Of a stretch of 64,000 nt of DNA, positions 53,868 to 63,113 are shown in pieces. Within the stretch, counting starts at the first letter, position 1. Each line of letters begins with the position of its first letter. Under the pieces are notes generated by a model. That model searched no databases and was not told where the DNA came from. It saw only the letters and a list, made by a program, of their open reading frames with translations. Both the position numbers and the translations under genes were made by a program. The stretch comes from TMED23 sp964639965 (GTDB taxonomy: Bacteria; Pseudomonadota; Alphaproteobacteria; Rhodospirillales; UBA2165): positions 1 to 64,000 of the forward strand of contig CAZXGI010000003.1 in NCBI GenBank assembly GCA_964639965.1. The letters run 5' to 3'.

Positions 53868-55592
53868 TCAAAATATTAGTGGCTCAGGAGTTTCTTCCCC
53901 AGCATGTAGAAAATCAAAATCAGCACCTTCGTTAGCTTGAGTAACGTGTTTACCATATAAAGCTGTATATCCACGAGTTGCTGGATAAATTGGTGGTTGC
54001 CAGATAGCTCGACGATTTTCAAGCTCCTTATCAGAAACATCTAAGTGAATTTTGCGCTCTGGAATATCAAGTTCAATTATATCTCCGGTTTTAACTAATC
54101 CAAGAGGACCTCCAACAGCAGATTCAGGGGCTATGTGCAATACACAGGTTCCGTAAGCAGTTCCACTCATCCTACAATCAGAAACTCTGACCATATCTCG
54201 CACTCCCTTCTCTAAAAGTTTTTTTGGGATTGGCAACATTCCCCACTCGGGCATCCCTGGCGCACCAATAGGTCCGGCATTTTGTAAAACCAGAACTGAA
54301 TTTTCATCCACATCCAAATTGGGATCATCTATGCGAAGGTGCAGATCTGCATAATCCACAAAAACAACAGCTTTTCCTTTATGTTGATGAAATTTCGGAT
54401 CTGCTGCTGTTTGTTTAATAACACATCCATCCGGTGATAAGTTTCCCCGCAGGATAGCCGTCCCTCCCTCTGAATAAAGGGGATTATCAAGAGACCTTAT
54501 TACGTCATCACTATAAATTGGTTGATCCTTAATAGATTCACCAAGAGTTTCTCCTGTAACATTGATTTGAGAAAGATCAAGATGATCACTAAGGCGGTTC
54601 ATTAAACCTCTAATTCCACCAGCATAATAAAAATCTTCCATTAAAAATTCACCCGATGGCTTTATATTGGCCAGTACAGGGGTCTTTTTCGAAATTTTAT
54701 CAAAACGCTCTAAATCAAGTTTAATACCAGCGCGACCAGCTATTGCAATTAAGTGGATCATCGCATTTGTTGAACCTCCCATCGCCATATCTACTGTCGT
54801 AGCATTATCAAATGCAGTTTCTGTCATAATATCTCTGGGTTTCAGATCTTCCCAAACCATGTCAACAATGCGTCTGCCGCAATCAGATGCCATTAAGGCA
54901 TGCGCTGAATCAACGGCGGGAATTGATGAAGCTCCGGGTAAAGTCATTCCAAGAGTTTCTGAAATAGCCATCATCGTTGACGCTGTACCCATGACCATAC
55001 AAGTGCCAGCAGAACGAGCCATCCCCCCTATGACATCCTCAAGTTTTTCGTCGTCAATTAATCCTGCTCTATGATCGGCCCAATAACGTAATACATCAGT
55101 TCCACTTCCAAGTATTTCTCCCGCGTGATACCCCCTCAACATTGGACCAGCAGGCATATATATAGCTGGAATATTCATCGAAAGTGCAGCCATTAAAAGG
55201 GCCGGTGTTGTTTTATCGCAACCACCCATTAAAACGACACCATCGATCGGGTGACAACGAATCAATTCTTCAGCTTCCATCGCAAGAAAATTTCGATATA
55301 ACATAGTTGAAGGTTTAACCAATATTTCACCAAGGGACATGGCTGGTAATTCAATAGGAAAACCGCCCGACTGATAAACACCACGCTTAATCTCTTCAGC
55401 ACGATTGCGAAAATGTGAATGACAGGTGTTCATGTCGCTCCATGTATTGATAATGCCTATACAGGGCTTATTATTAATATCCTTGGGACCAAATCCCATT
55501 TGGCGGGACCGAGCTCGAGAACTAATCCCTCGCATATCATTGGGTTCATACCAACGTTGGGAACGCAGATCTTCCATTTTTTTTTTGGTCAT
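53868..55592 (-). CDS. IlvD/Edd family dehydratase (sugar-acid dehydratase-like)
   Basis: 574 residues with an iron-sulfur dehydratase core: GGCDKTTPALLMAALSMNIP and GTCMVMGTASTMMAISETLG hold conserved Cys ligands, and PAVDSAHALMASDCGRRIVDM, AGPIGAPGMPEWG and MSGTAYGTCVLH are family signatures. The C-terminal end GYTALYGKHVTQANEGADFDF is typical of L-arabinonate or related sugar-acid dehydratases, more than of branched-chain IlvD. This argues for a catabolic role in breaking down an aldonic acid. The substrate is not decided. Convergent with the EamA gene (20 bp). Confidence 0.9.
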   Translation of the reverse strand: MTKKKMEDLRSQRWYEPNDMRGISSRARSRQMGFGPKDINNKPCIGIINTWSDMNTCHSHFRNRAEEIKRGVYQSGGFPIELPAMSLGEILVKPSTMLYRNFLAMEAEELIRCHPIDGVVLMGGCDKTTPALLMAALSMNIPAIYMPAGPMLRGYHAGEILGSGTDVLRYWADHRAGLIDDEKLEDVIGGMARSAGTCMVMGTASTMMAISETLGMTLPGASSIPAVDSAHALMASDCGRRIVDMVWEDLKPRDIMTETAFDNATTVDMAMGGSTNAMIHLIAIAGRAGIKLDLERFDKISKKTPVLANIKPSGEFLMEDFYYAGGIRGLMNRLSDHLDLSQINVTGETLGESIKDQPIYSDDVIRSLDNPLYSEGGTAILRGNLSPDGCVIKQTAADPKFHQHKGKAVVFVDYADLHLRIDDPNLDVDENSVLVLQNAGPIGAPGMPEWGMLPIPKKLLEKGVRDMVRVSDCRMSGTAYGTCVLHIAPESAVGGPLGLVKTGDIIELDIPERKIHLDVSDKELENRRAIWQPPIYPATRGYTALYGKHVTQANEGADFDFLHAGEETPEPLIF

Positions 55593-55792
55593 AACTTCTG
55601 ATCCTGTTAAATATTTTGCCTATTAAGATTTGGCAAACAACTTATTGCCACCTCTAGATAGATTTGCAACCAATAAAGCTAGAATTTATTTAAATAATTT
55701 TATTTAATAATTGATCTTTTTTAGAATTAACTTCACAAGTTTATATTGTTGCAAGGGTTGCCCTAAAATAAGAAGAATAGTATCACCAAATA

Positions 55793-56584
55793 ATGTTCTT
55801 TTATCTATCTAAGATCCTTTGGTTTATTGTTGATCCCGGTAATCTCTTATTAATTGTCATTTGTTTACTATCTATCCTAGCTTGGATTAAAAGGTTTAAT
55901 GCGCTTAAAATTATTATAACTTTTACAGCTATTTGTATGACTACAGTTTCAATACTTCCAATTGGTCAGTTGATTATTAATCACCTCGAAAATCGCTTCC
56001 CTACTTTAGTTTCTTTACCTGAAAAGATTGAGGGAATTATTGTTCTTGGCGGAGTAGTAGATCAGCACTTAACAAAAGACCGCAAGCAAATTTCTTTTAA
56101 TAGCGCTGTAGAACGAATAACCGAATTTTCGCGACTTGCCAGAATTTACCCTACAGCAAAGTTAGTTTACTCTGGGGGATCAGGAAGCATTTACCGACAG
56201 AAACTTAAGGAAGCAGATTTTGTTCACCCACTTCTGAAGGCTCTGGACATGAACCTAAAACGTATACTATTTGAAAATCAATCAAGAAACACATCGGAAA
56301 ACGCGTTCTTGATAAAGAAACTTGTAAATCCAAACATCAATCAACGTTGGATTATTATCACCTCAGCATTCCACATGCCTCGCGCAATAGCGAGTTTTAG
56401 ACAACATAATTGGAATGTTGTGGCCTATCCTGTAGACTATAGAACTCCATCTGAAATGAAATTTAGGTTAGGGTTCAATCTCATAGCTGGTCTAAATTCT
56501 TTTTCACTTGCTGTACACGAATGTATGGGATTGTTTTTTTATTGGCTAACTGGTCGCACAAATGAACTATATCCTACACCTTAA
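55793..56584 (+). CDS. YdcF/ElyC family protein (DUF218)
   Basis: 263 residues with two N-terminal transmembrane helices (about 15-30 and 37-57) and a DUF218 domain. GIIVLGGVVDQHL, VYSGGSGSIYRQKL, NQSRNTSENAFLIKKL and ITSAFHMPRAIASFRQ are the standard family sequences. The E. coli relatives ElyC and SanA act on envelope integrity under stress; a role in the envelope is inferred here. It precedes mltB by 16 bp, which fits. ATG 55793. Confidence 0.93.
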   Translation: MFFYLSKILWFIVDPGNLLLIVICLLSILAWIKRFNALKIIITFTAICMTTVSILPIGQLIINHLENRFPTLVSLPEKIEGIIVLGGVVDQHLTKDRKQISFNSAVERITEFSRLARIYPTAKLVYSGGSGSIYRQKLKEADFVHPLLKALDMNLKRILFENQSRNTSENAFLIKKLVNPNINQRWIIITSAFHMPRAIASFRQHNWNVVAYPVDYRTPSEMKFRLGFNLIAGLNSFSLAVHECMGLFFYWLTGRTNELYPTP

Positions 56585-56600
56585 TATTAGGAAAATTATT

Positions 56601-57611
56601 ATGCGCCATCTAAATTTGGTCGGTTACACAAATATAACTTTAATCACATTCTCATTTATAGTGGTCTTTTTTTTCTCCTCTCCAACTATTGCTAGGAAAA
56701 ACATCGAAACATGGATGAACGAACTTCGAACCGAAGCTCTAAGAAAGGGTATTCGTAAGGATACCTTTGAACAAGCATTTAAAGGATTTAAGCCGATAGC
56801 TAGAATTATTGAACTGGATCGACGACAACCAGAATTCACTCTGACCTTTCCGGCCTATTTAAACAAAGTTATCCCAAAGTCTCGCGTTAAACGCGGCAAG
56901 AAAAAATACCTCGAAAATAAAGAGTTAATCGATAAGATAGCAAGGAAATATGGTGTGCAATCACGCTTTATTATGGCATTTTGGGGTGTCGAAACTAGTT
57001 TTGGGAAACATTTTGGAGGTTTTTCAGTAGTACACTCATTGGCAACACTTGCATTTGATGGACGACGGAGTAAATTTTTTAGAAGCGAGCTTTTTCGAGC
57101 ATTGCGAATTTTAAATCAGGGTCATATTAGTCATGAACAAATGAAGGGATCTTGGGCAGGTGCAATGGGTAATTTTCAATTCATGCCCTCAAGTTTTGAA
57201 AATTTTGCTGTAGATTATGATGGAGATGGCAAAAGAGATATATGGAACAATAAAGGTGATTCGTTTGCCTCTGCTGCAAATTACCTTTCTAAATCCGGCT
57301 GGAAATCAGAGCAAACGTGGGGTAGGGCTATCAAATTACCAAAATATTTTGATAAATCACTCATTGCGAGAAAACAAAAGAAAACAATCAACGAATGGCA
57401 AAAACTCGGAATCAGGCGCCGAGATGGCCGTGATCTGCCAAAAAGTAAGATTTTGGCTTCTGTTGTAATTGCTATGAATAAGAAAACAGAAAAAAAAGGT
57501 CAGGCCTATTTAGTTTATAATAATTTTAACGTCACACTAAAGTGGAACCGGTCTATATTTTTTGCTGTTGCAGTGGGTATGCTAGCTGATCAGATAGGAT
57601 ATTCGCGGTAA
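56601..57611 (+). CDS. Lytic murein transglycosylase (MltB-type)
   Basis: 336 residues. I start at ATG 56601 (AGGA about ten bases before); the frame runs to 56562 inside the ydcF end. A signal helix (about residues 9-30) is followed by an SLT_2 domain with catalytic Glu in IMAFWGVETSFGKHFGG, then DGRRSKFFRSELFRALRIL, GSWAGAMGNFQFMPSSF, and VDYDGDGKRDIWNN. Cuts peptidoglycan with anhydro-ring formation. It precedes rlpA and the dac gene, the classic alphaproteobacterial murein block. Confidence 0.95.
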   Translation: MRHLNLVGYTNITLITFSFIVVFFFSSPTIARKNIETWMNELRTEALRKGIRKDTFEQAFKGFKPIARIIELDRRQPEFTLTFPAYLNKVIPKSRVKRGKKKYLENKELIDKIARKYGVQSRFIMAFWGVETSFGKHFGGFSVVHSLATLAFDGRRSKFFRSELFRALRILNQGHISHEQMKGSWAGAMGNFQFMPSSFENFAVDYDGDGKRDIWNNKGDSFASAANYLSKSGWKSEQTWGRAIKLPKYFDKSLIARKQKKTINEWQKLGIRRRDGRDLPKSKILASVVIAMNKKTEKKGQAYLVYNNFNVTLKWNRSIFFAVAVGMLADQIGYSR

Positions 57612-57701
57612 CTTCAAGATGGTCACGATTTCGAAACGGCCTGTTAAGGTTTTACCTTTAAAAAAAGATTTAATAATTTTTCTTAGAAGGCAGAGGCTAT
57701 C

Positions 57702-58424
57702 TTGCATAAATTAAGTGTTCTGATTATATTTTGTCTATTTTTAGGAGCCTGTGCGGAGACCCAGTTACTTGTTCACACTGCTAAGCGTATCACTAAACAA
57801 GAAAAATCACCGCAAAAACAAGGGCATTATAAGATTGGTTCACCATATCAAATCAAAGGCGTCTGGTATTATCCGGCAGTCGATTATAATTATAATAAGA
57901 CCGGAATAGCCTCGTGGTATGGACCTGGTTTTGATGGCAAAATGACAGCAAATGGAGAAATTTATGACCAAAATGCTTTAACAGCAGCTCATAAAACTTT
58001 ACCAATGCCCAGCATCGTTCAAGTTACAAATCTTGAAAATGGCAGATCAATTAAAGTTACGATTAATGATCGTGGTCCGTATGCTTTTGGGCGAATTATT
58101 GATATGTCTAGGCGCGGNNNNNNNNNNNNNNNNNNNNNNNNNNNNNNNNNNNNNNNNNNNNNNNNNNNNNNNNNNNNNNNNNNNNNNNNNNNNNNNNNNN
58201 NNNNNNNNNNNNNNNNNGGGGCATTTACCAGATTTGATTACGCTAATCGAACAGCAGCTAGATTATCTGAGCTTGGAAATATAAAAGTAACTTCTTTTAA
58301 AATTAATGGAAAAGAGTTCTTTCGTGTTCGAGCTGGGCCAATTGAAGCGGTAAATAATGCTGATGAAGTACTTGAACGGGTTATTAGAGCTGGATTCAAC
58401 AATGCTAGAATTGTCGTTGATTAA
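57702..58424 (+). CDS. rlpA: Septal ring lytic transglycosylase RlpA, with internal assembly gap
   Basis: Lipoprotein that cuts denuded peptidoglycan at the septum. A TTG start (GAGG five bases before) opens MHKLSVLIIFCLFLGAC with lipobox LGAC. The double-psi beta-barrel has GIASWYGPGFDGKMTANGE and RSIKVTINDRGPYAFGRIIDMS, cut off by 100 N. After the gap comes a SPOR domain start GAFTRFDYANRTAARLSELG to the end. The domain order fits RlpA, but the barrel end and linker lie in the gap (58118-58217), so the true length is unknown. Confidence 0.92.
   Translation: MHKLSVLIIFCLFLGACAETQLLVHTAKRITKQEKSPQKQGHYKIGSPYQIKGVWYYPAVDYNYNKTGIASWYGPGFDGKMTANGEIYDQNALTAAHKTLPMPSIVQVTNLENGRSIKVTINDRGPYAFGRIIDMSRRXXXXXXXXXXXXXXXXXXXXXXXXXXXXXXXXXXGAFTRFDYANRTAARLSELGNIKVTSFKINGKEFFRVRAGPIEAVNNADEVLERVIRAGFNNARIVVD
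58118..58217. other. Assembly gap of exactly 100 N inside rlpA
   Basis: Fixed-size scaffold gap. The two edges share no sequence. It hides the end of the RlpA barrel and the linker to the SPOR domain; the flanking frames happen to be compatible through 100 N. Confidence 0.95.
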
Positions 58425-58559
58425 GATTACTACAATAAATATATTTAATTAAGCTTGAGAACCAATTACCACAAATTTATACCGTTAAATTAGGCTTTAG
58501 GCCATGGAAAACTTATGCTAGTAGACAATAAATCCTAGACAAAATATGCCGGAGTAAAA

Positions 58560-59696
58560 ATGTTAATTAGACAGGCCTTATTAGCGACAATCCTCTGCAC
58601 TTTATTTATAAATCCAAATAAAAGCCTTGCCCACGAAACTCCGGCAAAACAGGCCATATTAACTGATATGACTACAAATACTGTTTTATTCAGTAAGAAT
58701 GCCGATGAGTTGATGACGCCATCTTCTATGAGTAAAATTATGACCATCTATAAACTATTTGAACGGCTCAAAGATGGCGGGCTTTCATTAACTGACACTT
58801 TTAGTGTAAGTGAAAAAGCTTGGCGCAAGCGTGGGTCAAAGATGTTTGTAGGGTTAAATTCCCGGGTAAAAGTCGAAGATTTGATTCGGGGCATCATCGT
58901 GCAATCTGGTAACGATGCAACAATAGTTGTCGCAGAAGGAATATCAGGTTCCGAAAGTGCGTTCGCTGATAGTTTAAATTTCACTGCTAAAAAACTTGGC
59001 ATGAAAAACTCAACCTTCATAAATGCAAGTGGCTGGCCGGACCCTGGCCATGAAACTACTGCTCGTGATTTAGCAATTCTCACCAGAGCAACAATTAAAA
59101 ACTTCCCAGAGTTCTATCACTATTATAAAGAAAAAAGTTTTACATATAACGGAATCAAACAAGGAAATCGTAATCCTGCAATCTATCGAAATATAGGTGC
59201 TGATGGATTAAAAACTGGGCACACTGAGGCGGGCGGTTATGGTTTGACAGCAAGCGCCAAGCGGAATAATCGGCGTCTGATATTAGTTATTAATGGCCTG
59301 CCATCAAAAAAATTACGTTCCACTGAGTCGGAGAGACTATTTGACTGGGGTTTTAGAGAATTTAATAATTACACTCTTTTTAAGTCGGGGGAGATCGTAA
59401 CAAGAATAAATGTCTGGATGGGGGAGCAAGGTTCTATTCCATTGTTAATTGAAAAAGATCTTATTTTAACTCTTTCACGCAAAGCTCGAAAAGCGATGAA
59501 AGTTAAGGTTGTTATGAAAACACCAGTTTCAGCCCCCATTATAAAGGGTAAGGTCCTTGCTACGTTAAGAATAGAAATTCCTGACCAGAATAATATTGAG
59601 TTGCCACTTGTTTCCGAATCTAATGTTAGCCAATTAGGGATATTTTCAAGACTAGGTAAAGCCGTTGAATATCTATTATGGGGTGAATCCGAGTGA
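58560..59696 (+). CDS. D-alanyl-D-alanine carboxypeptidase (PBP5/6-like)
   Basis: Removes the terminal D-Ala from peptidoglycan stem peptides. 378 residues: signal peptide (about 1-24), penicillin-binding motifs SMSK in TPSSMSKIMT, SGN in IVQSGNDATIVVAEG, and KTG in DGLKTGHTEAGGYGLT, and a C-terminal beta-sandwich domain (about 270-365). An amphipathic C-terminal helix likely anchors it. It belongs to the murein block rlpA-dac; tmk follows after 44 bp. Confidence 0.95.
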   Translation: MLIRQALLATILCTLFINPNKSLAHETPAKQAILTDMTTNTVLFSKNADELMTPSSMSKIMTIYKLFERLKDGGLSLTDTFSVSEKAWRKRGSKMFVGLNSRVKVEDLIRGIIVQSGNDATIVVAEGISGSESAFADSLNFTAKKLGMKNSTFINASGWPDPGHETTARDLAILTRATIKNFPEFYHYYKEKSFTYNGIKQGNRNPAIYRNIGADGLKTGHTEAGGYGLTASAKRNNRRLILVINGLPSKKLRSTESERLFDWGFREFNNYTLFKSGEIVTRINVWMGEQGSIPLLIEKDLILTLSRKARKAMKVKVVMKTPVSAPIIKGKVLATLRIEIPDQNNIELPLVSESNVSQLGIFSRLGKAVEYLLWGESE

Positions 59697-59740
59697 TTTT
59701 TATTCTTTCTGCAACAACCCCTTTGGACAATTAATAAATA

Positions 59741-60406
59741 ATGTCCAAGGGCAAGTTTATAAGTTTTGAAGGAGGTGAAGGTGGAGGTAAAACCACGCAG
59801 ATAAAGTTTCTATGTGAAACTTTAAAATCTATTGGGATTAACGTCACGCAAACGAGAGAGCCAGGAGGGTCGGAAGGCGCCGAGGAAATCCGCAAATTGC
59901 TAGTTGAAGGAACGCCTGATCGGTGGAATGCTGTGACAGAATCACTGTTGCACTGCGCCGCTCGCCAAGACCACATTGAAAATATTATTCTGCCTGCGCT
60001 TAAGAAAGGCCAATGGGTCGTAACTGATCGTTTTTCTGACTCGACAATGGCTTATCAAGGTTATGGACATGGCGTTAGCAAAAAAGCACTAAGTAATTTG
60101 CATCAGTTTGTTGCCGGAAATATCGTGCCTGATATGACTATAATATTAGATCTTCCTGTACAAGTGGGTTTATCGCGTGCAGAACAACGTGCCGTGCAAC
60201 AAGCAGATAAAATAATAAATCAAAAAGATCGCTATGAACGGATGGGTCCCGAATTTCACGAAAGGATTCGGAAAGCCTTTCTAACTATAGCTAAAAATAA
60301 TCGGAAACGTTGTGTGGTAATTGACTCTACCCGCAATATCCAAGAGATTCAAACAACTATCCGACAATTAGTTTTTAAAAAATTTGGGCTTACTGAAGAT
60401 GGTTGA
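59741..60406 (+). CDS. tmk: Thymidylate kinase
   Basis: Phosphorylates dTMP to dTDP for DNA synthesis. 221 residues: P-loop EGGEGGGKTTQIKFL, TREPGGSEGAEEIRKLL, DRFSDSTMAYQGYGHG and the LID-region YERMGPEFHERIRKAFL. A typical length. The ATG follows the dac gene; the holB start overlaps its end by eight bases, so tmk and holB are coupled. Confidence 0.97.
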   Translation: MSKGKFISFEGGEGGGKTTQIKFLCETLKSIGINVTQTREPGGSEGAEEIRKLLVEGTPDRWNAVTESLLHCAARQDHIENIILPALKKGQWVVTDRFSDSTMAYQGYGHGVSKKALSNLHQFVAGNIVPDMTIILDLPVQVGLSRAEQRAVQQADKIINQKDRYERMGPEFHERIRKAFLTIAKNNRKRCVVIDSTRNIQEIQTTIRQLVFKKFGLTEDG

Positions 60407-61466
60407 ATTTGACACCAATCCTCCTGATTCAATTGCTAATCCCGACTTATTTGGTCACTCCGAAGCAGAAGGAGAATTCTTAAAATCATATGACAAGGGA
60501 AGATTACCTCATGCATGGCTTATTTCTGGCCCTGCGGGTATTGGAAAAGCTACTCTGGCTTATCGCATTGCCCGATTTATCTTAACTCGTGGTTCTTCAA
60601 CGCATGAGACCGCAGGTTTATTTAGTGAAGACATATCTAAAAACAAACCAAACAATTTATCCGTGGATATATCAAACCCAATTTGCCGCCGGATTATTTC
60701 GGGAGGACATCCTGATTTCTTATGTATTAAACGCGGAATTGATGAAAAGATTGGCAAAGAACGAAAAGAAATTACAGTTGGCGAGACAAGAAACATAGCC
60801 TCTTTTTTGGCTAAAACTCCTTCTGAAGGTGGGTGGAGAGTAATTACTGTTGATAGCGCTGATGACTTGAACACTAATGCAGCCAATGCAGTTTTAAAGG
60901 TGCTGGAAGAACCGTCAAAAAGATCTCTACTGATACTTGTTAGTAATAATCCTGCTAAATTACTTCCAACTATCCGTTCTCGATGTCGGCGTTTAGTTTT
61001 AAAACCTCTTCCCAAGGAAACAATCCATCACTTCTTAATGAAATATAATCCTAAAATACCATCCAAAGATTTGGATCAGCTGTTAGAAATAGCTGATGGC
61101 AGCATCGGAAAGGCATTGGGGATTATAAATGATGGTGGTTTGGATACTTATCGAGAATTAAATGAGATTTTAACAAAATTGCCTCATGTCGACATTCCAC
61201 GTTTGCATTTTTTTGGTGATAAGCTCAATCGTGACAAATCAGGTAAAATAATCGAGCATACTTTCAATATTATCAACCGATGGCTAATTCATGCAATTAA
61301 GCAGAATGCGATAAATAAGATAAGTAGTCTTGATCCTTGGTTTCAGGTATGGGAAAACACTCAACGATTGTTTAATAAAACTACAAGGTTAAACTTAGAT
61401 CCCAAGTTGACTATTTTAAATACTTTTAATGAAATCAAAAAAGCTACAACTCAAAAAGGGTCATAG
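60399..61466 (+). CDS. holB: DNA polymerase III subunit delta'
   Basis: Clamp-loader subunit. About 355 residues. Walker A-like GPAGIGKATLAYRIARFIL, LNTNAANAVLKVLEEPSKRSL with the delta-type sensor, and RSRCRRLVLKPLP (SRC motif) are visible. I chose ATG 60399, overlapping the tmk stop by eight bases; a TTG at 60384 is possible. metG follows after 5 bp. Common order: tmk-holB-metG. Confidence 0.95.
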   Translation: MVEFDTNPPDSIANPDLFGHSEAEGEFLKSYDKGRLPHAWLISGPAGIGKATLAYRIARFILTRGSSTHETAGLFSEDISKNKPNNLSVDISNPICRRIISGGHPDFLCIKRGIDEKIGKERKEITVGETRNIASFLAKTPSEGGWRVITVDSADDLNTNAANAVLKVLEEPSKRSLLILVSNNPAKLLPTIRSRCRRLVLKPLPKETIHHFLMKYNPKIPSKDLDQLLEIADGSIGKALGIINDGGLDTYRELNEILTKLPHVDIPRLHFFGDKLNRDKSGKIIEHTFNIINRWLIHAIKQNAINKISSLDPWFQVWENTQRLFNKTTRLNLDPKLTILNTFNEIKKATTQKGS

Positions 61467-61471
61467 TTATA

Positions 61472-63025
61472 ATGAAAAAAAAACAACCCTTTTTCATTAC
61501 AACACCAATTTATTATGTAAACGATGACCCTCATATTGGCCATGCCTATACAACCTTAGCATGTGATGCACTTGCCCGATTCAAACGTTTAGACGGTTAT
61601 GATGTTAAATTTCTTACAGGGACTGATGAGCACGGGCAGAAAGTAGAAAAATCAGCATACAAAGCGGGGGTCGACCCCCAAGACTTTACTGATAAAGTGT
61701 CCAAGAATTTTAGAGACCTGGCCAAAAAAATGAATTTCTCTCATGATGACTTTATCCGAACGACTGAGCCACGTCACAAGATTGCTTGTCAAAATATTTG
61801 GAAGAAATTAATTGATGCCGGAGAAATATATCTTGGAAGTTATTCAGGATGGTATTCGGTACGAGATGAAGCGTTCTATAGTGAAGCCGAATTAACTACA
61901 AATAAAAATGGCGAGAAAGAGGCTCCCACTGGAGCTGAAGTTGAGTGGCTAGAAGAACCTAGCTACTTTTTTAGATTGTCGGCTTGGCAAGAACGTCTAT
62001 TAATCTTTTACGAAAAAAATCCTAATTTTATTTTACCTATTACTCGTCGAAATGAAGTTATAAGCTTTGTAAAGGGTGGTCTGCAAGATTTGTCCGTTTC
62101 TAGGACTTCCTTTAAATGGGGAATTAAAGTGCCTGGTGATGACGATCATATCATGTATGTTTGGTTGGACGCATTAACCAATTATATCACGGCCATAGGT
62201 TATCCAGATATGGACAACGAAGAATATCAAAAATTTTGGCCCGCAGACGTACATGTAGTTGGCAAAGATATTTTGCGTTTTCATGCTATATATTGGCCAG
62301 CTTTCTTAATGGCTGCCAGTCTCGAACCCCCGAAACGAATTTTTGCACATGGATGGTGGACAAATGAAGGGGAAAAAATATCTAAATCTTTGGGAAATGT
62401 CATAGATCCTTTAGAATTGATGAATACTTATGGACTTGACCAAATGCGCTACTTTCTATTGCGTGAAGTGCCTTTCGGAAATGATGGAGATTTTTCTCAT
62501 TCGGCGATGATATCTCGAATTAATGGCGAATTAGCTAATGATTTTGGTAATTTAACCCAACGCGTTTTATCTATGATTAGTAAAAACTGTGATAACCTGG
62601 TTCCAAATCAGGGCGAATTTACCAAAGAAGATACGTATTTCTTAAATCGCATTGATGAACTTTTATTTACTGTCCGAGAAGCTATGGATATCCAAGCATT
62701 TCACACTGCTCTCGAACTAATATGGGCAGAAATTCGTAATTCTAATCATTACATTGATCAGCAAGCTCCCTGGAAACTCAAAAAAGAAAATCCCGAGCGC
62801 ATGGAAACTGTTTTATACATTCTAGCTGAGGCTATCAGACAATTGGCGATAATAACTCAACCGTTTGTTCCGGAATCCGCTAATAAAATGTTAGACCAGG
62901 TTGGGGTCGGTAAATCTGATCGCGATTTTACTCAATACGGTATCAAAGGACGCTTGAATGTGGGTTCAAAACTACCTAAACCAGAAGGTATATTCCCAAG
63001 ATTTATTGACAATTTTGAAACGTAA
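61472..63025 (+). CDS. metG: Methionyl-tRNA synthetase
   Basis: Charges tRNA-Met. 517 residues: class I HIGH motif DDPHIGHAYTTLACD near residue 18, KISKS motif in GEKISKSLGNVIDP, and an anticodon-binding domain with DFGNLTQRVLSM. The length fits the short form without a C-terminal EMAP-like domain. Start ATG 61472. The following 88 bp to the bicupin gene hold no recognisable signal; tatD, the usual next gene, is absent here. Confidence 0.97.
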   Translation: MKKKQPFFITTPIYYVNDDPHIGHAYTTLACDALARFKRLDGYDVKFLTGTDEHGQKVEKSAYKAGVDPQDFTDKVSKNFRDLAKKMNFSHDDFIRTTEPRHKIACQNIWKKLIDAGEIYLGSYSGWYSVRDEAFYSEAELTTNKNGEKEAPTGAEVEWLEEPSYFFRLSAWQERLLIFYEKNPNFILPITRRNEVISFVKGGLQDLSVSRTSFKWGIKVPGDDDHIMYVWLDALTNYITAIGYPDMDNEEYQKFWPADVHVVGKDILRFHAIYWPAFLMAASLEPPKRIFAHGWWTNEGEKISKSLGNVIDPLELMNTYGLDQMRYFLLREVPFGNDGDFSHSAMISRINGELANDFGNLTQRVLSMISKNCDNLVPNQGEFTKEDTYFLNRIDELLFTVREAMDIQAFHTALELIWAEIRNSNHYIDQQAPWKLKKENPERMETVLYILAEAIRQLAIITQPFVPESANKMLDQVGVGKSDRDFTQYGIKGRLNVGSKLPKPEGIFPRFIDNFET

Positions 63026-63113
63026 TTTTTTTTGTTTGCCCTAAATTCATTTCACGCTATCGTTTGGAGGATTTATTAATTAGTATTGATGACGCACGTA
63101 GGAAAACAATGTA

